This document shows positions 57,396 to 64,000 of a stretch of DNA of 64,000 nt, in pieces; the stretch's first letter is position 1, and each line of letters starts with the position of its first letter. Position numbers and translations under genes: made by a program. Below the pieces are notes generated by a model. That model was not told where the DNA came from. It searched no databases and was given only the letters and a program-made list of their open reading frames with translations. This DNA comes from Eonycteris spelaea. Lineage: Eukaryota; Chordata; Mammalia; Chiroptera; Pteropodidae. Where the stretch lies: the NCBI GenBank assembly GCA_003508835.1, contig PUFA01000694.1, forward strand, positions 45,019 to 109,018, read 5' to 3'.

Positions 57396-58034
57396 ACCCA
57401 GGAGATAAATAACACTGAAAAAACTCGTTATTTAATCCTTGATTGGACCATGTATGCTACCAAGTACTTCTTTTCTTCACCCAGTGTGAGGCCCATACAT
57501 GAGGGCAAACTCAGAAGGATGCTGGGGATGCTTTTTGGTCTTCTCCATGGTTCGCACCAAATCTTTCTTCACTAGATCTTAGAACTTAGACTAAAAGGAG
57601 GAAGTAAGTGAGGACATAGGAAAAAGTGTTCTCCCTTTCTCCATTTTTCTCACCACCTCTATCTTTTTTGTAAGATATAGATGGGCTAAGCCACCCACTT
57701 TCTTTCTCCTTCCCCCTGGACTGTAAAATTTCCAAGAGCTAGGGAATGATGTCTTACTGCACCAGCCCTCTGGGATCAGAAAGAATAAAAAGAGCAAACT
57801 ATGCAGAAAAGATGGACTCCAAGAGAACCAAAAGAAAGCAAAGGTTTGCTTGCCTTAGGCCAGTTTCATTTATATTTCCTATACTCCATACTAGCTGATA
57901 GTCTAATTGGGTGGCTCTGTGGACTCCATAACTCCATTTTATTCTTGATCCACACCAGAGTGCTTATGCTCAGTGAGTGAAGGGGAGTTTCATTTCACCA
58001 TTCCTCTCCCTCCCAAGAGTTACAATGTGTGACA
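57396..58034. other. no recognised feature
   Basis: Unassigned; 57309-57575 is open on the plus strand but partly within the repeat and without a domain. Confidence 0.45.
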
Positions 58035-58252
58035 CTTAGCTGTTATTGATCACCTACTCTGTGCTTGTCACTGTGTGACTTTACACCCATTATCCCATTT
58101 AAATTTATGAGGTGTATAATATTATCCCTGAGTCACAGGTGAGAAAACACAAGGCTCAGTGAGCTGAAGTAACTTGTTCTGTCTCACACTGTTAGGATAA
58201 AGTAGAACTTTGATTGGAACCAAGGTAATCTGACCCCAAAGCCTGCAAAGAC
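58035..58252 (-). mobile_element. MIR SINE
   Basis: 'gatcacctactctgtgcttg', 'cacccattatcccatttaaa', 'ggtgagaaaacacaaggctc' and 'agtaacttgttctgtctcac' are antisense MIR. Confidence 0.85.
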
Positions 58253-58417
58253 AATCTATCCATGTTTTTCTCAGCTGAGCAAGAAGACAGTAGCAGTTAT
58301 CACAAAACTATAAGACAATATATTTATAGTCAACAAGACTATTACTTGGGGGCTATGGGTAACTAAGTTTATTCATAACCAATATCAATAAGAGATAATC
58401 TATTTAAGAGAGGCTGA

Positions 58418-58675
58418 ATAATAATAATAATGGTATCTAACATTTGCTAAAAGCTTACAATGTGCCAGGAACTATTGAAACATTTTAGCTATATTAATTA
58501 TTGAGTTATTTACAAAACCCTGGGCAGTAGGTACTATTATTATCACATTTCATAATTGGGTAAAATGAGGCACAGAGAAGGTAAGTAACTTGCCCAAAGT
58601 CAAACTGTAAATAATTGACACAGCAAAGAGTTACTTACAGGCTCTTAACCATTTTGCAACACTGCCTCTCTTGAT
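58418..58675 (-). mobile_element. MIR SINE, well preserved
   Basis: 'gctaaaagcttacaatgtgc', 'ggtactattattatcacatt', 'gaggcacagagaaggtaagt' and 'aacttgcccaaagtcaaact' are antisense MIR. Confidence 0.9.
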
Positions 58676-59714
58676 TGTATCTGTCTGTGAAAGTTGATAA
58701 TCTTTCTAGGAAGGCAAAGGTATGTAGTGCACTATAGAGGTACAGAGTATTAAACATCTAACAGCTGTTTTGGTTAAGGTCTTAGATCGCTCCTGAAGAA
58801 AGGCTTTTTTTTTTTTTTTTGATTAGTTCAATAGCAATGCTTTGTATACAGTATATGCTTAATAACTCATTTCATGGAGGTCTTATTTTATTCAGTTAAT
58901 CCTACTCTAGGAGCTTAAAGATTGTATAAACTATCAAGCTAAATAAAAACAAATCATGTCCTTTCTGCTCAAATTATTGTGCATTATTAGTACATGAAGC
59001 TGTATGCTAAGCTTTGGGAAACACAAGATATGAAATTGGACATTGATAGTTCATCAAAAGTTCCTGGTCTAGGTGGAACACTATATACAAAATAGACCTC
59101 ATCTTATTATTTTTTTGTATCTTTGCATCACTATACTTTTCCTCTAGAAAGATTATATTTTTATATCTGACCCCTTAATCTTGGAGCTCTTAGGTTGTCA
59201 TCAAACTCTTGTTCCAAACTCTTATCCCCACCACTTCTTTAGGTACAGTTCCTCACTGGAGACAATTTTCCACCCACCATGCCTAGGGAGTTGCCAACCA
59301 GTTTGTTAGAGGAGTGAGAGCAGAAACCTAATATGGATGCCCTTTGGCTTTTCTTTCATGTGATCCCTTCTTAAAAGTGCTGATCCATCAGCTACTACAT
59401 CAACTCCAAATATTTCTCTTTGATTTTTCCAGTCTTTTATCTATATCTGGTCTCATCCTAATCCACTAACTTCATCTCTCCCTGCTCCTATGTAAAGATC
59501 TGTTAGGCAGATGGGCCCTTGTCCTTATGATTAGCACCATGCTCATTCCTACCTCCTTGTGTTTGTTCACTCAATCCTCCCTTCCTCATGTGATTGTACC
59601 AGCCAGGCTACACTTAATGGCATGCTTGTAACAGACACCCATTATTTAATGTATCAGTTTGACTTTTCAACTATATTGTTGTGATACTGTGATTTATAAT
59701 AAATACATACTTGC
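58676..59714. other. no recognised feature (1 kb), T-run
   Basis: Unassigned, with a T homopolymer at 58805-58820. 59390-59560 is pyrimidine-rich and may be faint L2, not certain. Confidence 0.4.
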
Positions 59715-59790
59715 ACTGCATAATGATGTTTCAGTCAATGACAGACTGTGTTATATGATGGTGGTCCCATAAAATTATAATGGACTATAA
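59715..59790 (-). mobile_element. end fragment of a Tigger-like DNA element
   Basis: 'gcactgcataatgatgtttc', 'agtcaatgacagactgtgtt' and 'tggtggtcccataaaattat' match one end of a common mammalian DNA transposon; the other end is absent. Confidence 0.6.
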
Positions 59791-60389
59791 AACAAAAAGT
59801 TCATTTGCATGTTGAAAGAAAAGGCTGGACATGGCTATGAATTTACTGCTAGTTCTGGGTGGTTTAGAGACAAAGAGGCTCAACGTGTGTCCACCCTGCA
59901 CTGCTACCACCTGCAGTTGGGGTCTGAAGTTGGTGAGGAAGTGAAAAGAACAGGCTGGGGAGGAGAGTCCAGGAGCCTGCTGCCTGCCTGCTCACACCAG
60001 CCTCTGCTCACACACATAGACATGCACACATACTTGGTGCACAAACTCATTTCCCTTCTCTCTGATTTTCTTAATCTCTTTTTCCTCCTGGTCACTTTCC
60101 TTCACCCCTCCTCTCTCCCTCTCTCCCTTATTGTTTCTTGTGTAAAGCTTTATTTCTCTGGGTTTATTTCCATCTCTGCTGTCCCTTTTTTCCTATTCTT
60201 TTCTTTCCATCTCTCCCTTCCTCTTCTCTTCTGACTTTTATTCTACCTTAGATGGCACCTCCCTCCACAGCAATTTTCCTGTAGCCCTCAGTATGTGCAC
60301 ACACACACACTTTTTCTTTGTATCATATTTGTACTGTACCTTTCTATGTTAAGATATCATTGTGTTACAGTTTCTTATTTTAGCAAGTG
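59791..60389. other. no recognised feature
   Basis: Pyrimidine-rich (60050-60240). The plus frame at 59809-60234 (141 codons) gives low-complexity Leu/Phe/Ser-rich sequence at its end and no recognisable domain; treated as chance. Confidence 0.45.
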
Positions 60390-60560
60390 CAATGATCTGA
60401 TTGTGCATCTTCAAAATTCATATTTGAAGGTCCTAACCCCATATTACTATATTTGGAAGTAGGCTTTTAAGAAGAAATTAAAGTGAATAGAAGTCATAAA
60501 AGCATAAGGATGGGGTCCTAATGCAGTAAAATTGCTCTGGACTATGCTCTGAACCAGTGT
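60390..60560 (+). mobile_element. MLT1-like MaLR LTR fragment
   Basis: 'caaaattcatatttgaaggt', 'cctaaccccatattactata', 'tttggaagtaggcttttaag' and 'ggatggggtcctaatgcag' follow the MLT1 5' order. Confidence 0.65.
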
Positions 60561-60959
60561 AAGTTCTAGACTAGCTTATAAGTATAGGCTTAGGAGCAGC
60601 AATCTGTGTGGAAAGGACTGTGCCAATGAGGGGACTTTTCTGTGCTGTACTTTGTAAAAAATATTTTTAAAAAATCAGCTCTCCTTGGCATTACCACTTA
60701 AACCTCACTGCTCTTCTGTCTTTGTGTCCATCTTGATTCTTCCCTGTCTCTTTTAAGAAAAAATTTATTCTGTGTTCCATCTCTACAGAACTTGATGAAT
60801 TTGGGCAATGACAATGAGAGTGACTACTTTTGAATTGGTTTCTGCTGTAAAATTCACTGATGCAAATAGATCAAGCTGTGTTTCTTTTCATAAGTCCACA
60901 ATCAAGCATACTCTGATTTATGATCTCTTACTTATTCAGTCCTTGGTCCTTGTGTGAAA
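60561..60959. other. no recognised feature
   Basis: Unassigned sequence. Confidence 0.4.
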
Positions 60960-63125
60960 TGACATTGGCTGTCATACTGAAGGACTAAAAGAGACTAAGG
61001 AATGCAACATAAAACAGATCAGGAAGGAGTAGATGTGTGTTTTTCTACTCCTCCCAGTAAGTACTGCTAAAAACCCTGGAGACTACATATATTTAAACAT
61101 AAAAATTCTAAAAGGTGTAGGAAAGAAGGCAGACTGGCGAGGGTCCTTAGGACCCAAAGAATGACAAACTGATTGAATTTTTCGAGTTTTCTTGTAGCTG
61201 AAGAAACCAGTAACCCAGAAATAACAATAGGTATGGGGAAAAAAAAGCCCAACAAAAGTCTGCTCTCTCTAGGCAAAGGACTAATAAAGCGACAGCTAGC
61301 AAGATAGAAATCACTCGTAAAATAACTGTCTACTCCAGTCAAACATCCCTGAAAAAAAAAATGACCTTGCCTCCCACCTACACTAGCATAGGTCAAGTGG
61401 AGAATATAGACATTTAATCTTAAAAAGCTGTAATAAACATGCCCTCAAGAACAAGTCAAAGAACTGAAACTTTCATCCTTACCAAATGAGTAATGATGCT
61501 TCCTTCCACTATGAAGTCAGGAGACCACCTGTGAATCCTAAACTTTCACGCCCATGTAGCAGTAGCAAAGTTGTTCCTTACATTCTCTACTGGGGTGGTA
61601 TAAGCCTCTACTGAGGCTTAGTGGAAGGTAACAAAGCCTTGCCTAACACTCTATCAATTAAAAAGCTGCATGGAGAGCCAGAACTCCCATCCCCAGAGAA
61701 CAAAAATGAGGAGCACCTCCCCAACTCAGATGTTAACAGAGGCCAAGATGGGAACTTGGATTTCTATTTCTACTAATTGAGGTGGCACTCCCTGCTTCCC
61801 CTGTTTGTTAATGATGTCAAATAAAATCAAACTAAAACAGAAGGTTTAAGTTAGATCCAGAGACTCAGAACATAATGTGAAAAAGTCTAGGTTTCAGTTG
61901 AAAATTTCTTATCATAATAAGAACCAGGAAAATGTCAAACTGAGTGAAAAAGGTAACCAATAGGTGCCAAAACTGAGATGATAGAGGTGTTAGAATTAAT
62001 TGACAACAATTTTAAAGCAGTCATTATAAAATGGCTCTAAAATATAATTATGAACATCTTGAACCAAAATATTTTTTAAAAAAGGAAAGTCTTAGCAAAG
62101 AAACAGAAAACTCAGCAAATAAACAAAGATATAAAGAAGCCAAATGGATATTTTGAAATTGAAAAAAATAGGTAACCGAAATAATAAAGCTTCAGTGGAT
62201 ATGCCCAACAAAATTCAGTGAACTGGAAAATAGCACAATAAAAATTACCATCTGAACAAACAAGAGAAATAAACTGAAAAAGAAACTTAATGGCCTGGGA
62301 GACTATAATAAAAGATCTTACATTTGTGTCATCAGAGTCCCAGAAGGAAAGAAGAAAGAGAGCAAAGTGGATGGAAATTACTTAAAAAATAATGGCTGAA
62401 AACTTCCTAAATCTAACAAAAACAAAGCTATTAATTCAAGAAGTGAACACCAAACAAAATAAACCCAAAATAACCTATGACAAGATAGATACTAATTAAA
62501 CTAATAAAAACAAAAGACAAAAATAAAAATCTTTGAAAACAGGCAGAGAAATGATGCCTTACCTAAAGGGGAAAAACCATTAGAATTACATTGGATTTCT
62601 CAGAAATACTGGAAGCCAAACTAAAGTGGCACAATATTTTTCAGGAACATAAATTTTAAAAAATGTCAATACAGAATCCTATATAAAAGAAGATGTCCCG
62701 CAGGAATGAAGGAGAAATAAAAATATTCACAGATGAAGGAAAACGAAGAGAATGTCACAAACAGATATGCCCTTAAATAATGATTAAAGGAAGTTTTCCA
62801 AAAGGAATATCAGGAAGAAGGAAAGAAAATGATAAGAAAAAAATGTGGGTAAATACACTAAACCTTCCTTCCCCTCTAGAGTTTTCTATATTATGTATAC
62901 GGTTGGGGCAAAAATCATAACACTTTCTGATGTGCTTCCAAATATATAGAGAGGAAATATTTAAGACAATTATAAGTAGGAGAGGTTAAAGGGAGGAAAG
63001 AGAGGTAAGATTTTATACATTAACTGCTAAAATGATGAAAATAATACACTGTGAAAAGTTATGTATATATAACAGTATCTAGAGCAACCAATGAAAACCT
63101 ATATAAAGGGATGACTCGGAGCCCA
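60960..63125 (+). mobile_element. L1M 5' region and ORF1 relic
   Basis: The order is L1M-like: a 5'UTR-like part (60960-61950, 'gaaaccagtaacccagaaat', 'aaagctgcatggagagccag'), then the ORF1 coiled-coil region (61960-62240, 'gaactgaaac' and 'gtgaactggaaaatagcaca' types), the RRM-like region ('tttgtgtcatcagagtccca', 'aataatggctgaaaacttcc') and the C-terminal domain ('gataaacccaaa'-type, 'ggaatgaaggagaaataaaa'). A spacer follows ('tttaagacaattataagtag'). Frames are broken throughout. ORF2 is missing, so it ends near the ORF1/ORF2 boundary; it could also be classed as HAL1-like. Confidence 0.8.
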
Positions 63126-63239
63126 GGCAAATGGTACAGATGATAGAAGCTTTGTTTATCCCCACTTGCAATCAAATCAAAGTTGTGATGGAAACATGGA
63201 ATGAATAGCAAGCAAAGTCATCTGGGGACTAGATGAACA

Positions 63240-64000
63240 GAAGCCCTACACCAAGAGAGAGAAATAAGAAATCACCCTTGAATGGTAGGAGGTAGGAGGG
63301 GTTGAAGATGTGAGGCTGCCCAGTTCCCAGAACCTGAGTGGGACAGAGGATATGGCAGGTGCAGCAGGCAGGCGTAGATGGTCTCTTAAAGGTCTGTGTA
63401 CACAACCGCACTTTTGCAGTGATGGACTCCTTGCTCGCTCTGAGAACCAGTAAAGGTTTGGCTGTGCAGAGACTTACAGGGGGACACTGAATTGTCGGAG
63501 TGAGGACCGAGGTGAGACTTGCTCTGTATAGAAGTGCTGGCAGAATCCATTGTTCCTCTGTGGAGTCCTCCCCATTCCCAGTGTGCAGATTCAGCACTGC
63601 CATAGTGGAGATGTCATCAAAATTGATAACAGAGGTCGCTCCACCCAGAGGATTCCCTAAAACTCTGTCTACCCCAACTAGTGGCCCCACCCAAGCCACA
63701 TTTAGGTGTATTTTCAGCGAGTCAGGTACTCTTTGCTGAGCAGTGCCTAGACTCACACTGGTGGCAGCTGGCCCCAGTTTATGGTGTGGCTTTTTGAGGC
63801 AACTATAAGCACAGCATCTGTAGGTTGCTTGCTTAATATTAACAGGTAGCCCTGGAGGGGTAGAGGCTTGGGCTAAATTTGGCCCGCTGCTGAACCCCTC
63901 TTAGGGCTGTGCAGCTAGACACCTACTACATAAAGCCATACTAATAAGATTGGAGACTTAGGAGCTTTGCTTAGTACATAGAAACAGACGTGGAAAGGCA
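63240..64000 (+). mobile_element. probable L1 5'UTR running off the window
   Basis: GC-richer than its surroundings, with 'gctgtgcagagacttacagg', 'gcagattcagcactgccata', 'tggtggcagctggccccagt' and 'cataaagccatactaataag', then 'gtacatagaaacagacgtgg'. This resembles the 5'UTR just upstream of ORF1 in laurasiatherian L1s, so ORF1 would start beyond 64000. The 175-codon minus frame at 63229-63756 is antisense to it and has no known domain. Family assignment is uncertain. Confidence 0.5.

Noticed and set aside
59809..60234. 141-codon open frame on the plus strand
   Set aside because: No domain, low-complexity Leu/Phe/Ser end from pyrimidine-rich DNA, no exon context.
63229..63756. 175-codon open frame on the minus strand
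   Set aside because: Antisense to a probable L1 5'UTR and no recognisable domain; GC-richer sequence makes longer chance frames likely.

Overview
This window looks like an intergenic (or large-intron) stretch of a placental mammal nuclear genome. It is AT-rich and filled with mammalian interspersed repeats (L1, L2, MIR, MaLR-type LTRs, Tigger-type and hAT-type DNA elements) and microsatellites. I found no convincing protein-coding exon, tRNA, rRNA or bacterial-type gene. The longest open frames all fall inside transposon remnants or microsatellites, or show no recognisable domain. The L1 3' tails end in a form I associate with Laurasiatheria (a 'gtgtacacctgaaac' / 'ccaataaa' type end). I saw no Alu, B1, Bov-tA, CAN or ERE SINE. 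A bat or another laurasiatherian lineage without an abundant young SINE is my best guess, but this is an inference, not a demonstration.

Layout. 0-9 kb: three minus-strand L1 pieces dominate. One is a long ORF2-only copy (4550-8694) preceded by a tail-to-tail inverted 3' end (4245-4548). 9-31 kb: old fragments (L2, MIR, MLT1-like LTRs, L1M 3' ends, MER5-like and other DNA elements, an RTE-like tail at 28868) separated by blocks with no recognised repeat, the longest at 19963-22494. 31-34 kb: an antisense L1M, then a nest in which a solo LTR with a 4-bp target duplication sits inside an older LTR and is itself split by an L1 tail. 37.6-41.1 kb: one plus-strand L2 broken apart by an L1, a microsatellite plus MIR, a Tigger1-like element, an LTR and an L1M tail. 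43-46.6 kb: an ORF1-only L1 whose internal deletion is the reciprocal of that in the 4.5-8.7 kb copy. 47-50.3 kb: an L1 inserted in another L1, itself carrying two TA-flanked DNA elements and an L1 tail. 50-58 kb: short L1 tails with clear target duplications, a TTAA-flanked candidate piggyBac-type MITE (51406-51655), two L1M 3' ends, a perfect 22-bp inverted repeat and purine/pyrimidine microsatellites. 58-64 kb: MIRs, an MLT1-like piece, a plus-strand L1M 5'/ORF1 region (60960-63125) and a probable second L1 5' region running off the end.

No genes work together here. What the window records is the order of transposon insertions, which can be read from target-site duplications and nesting. 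Family names are from memory of consensus sequences; no database search was run, and fragment boundaries are usually good to about 10-30 bases.
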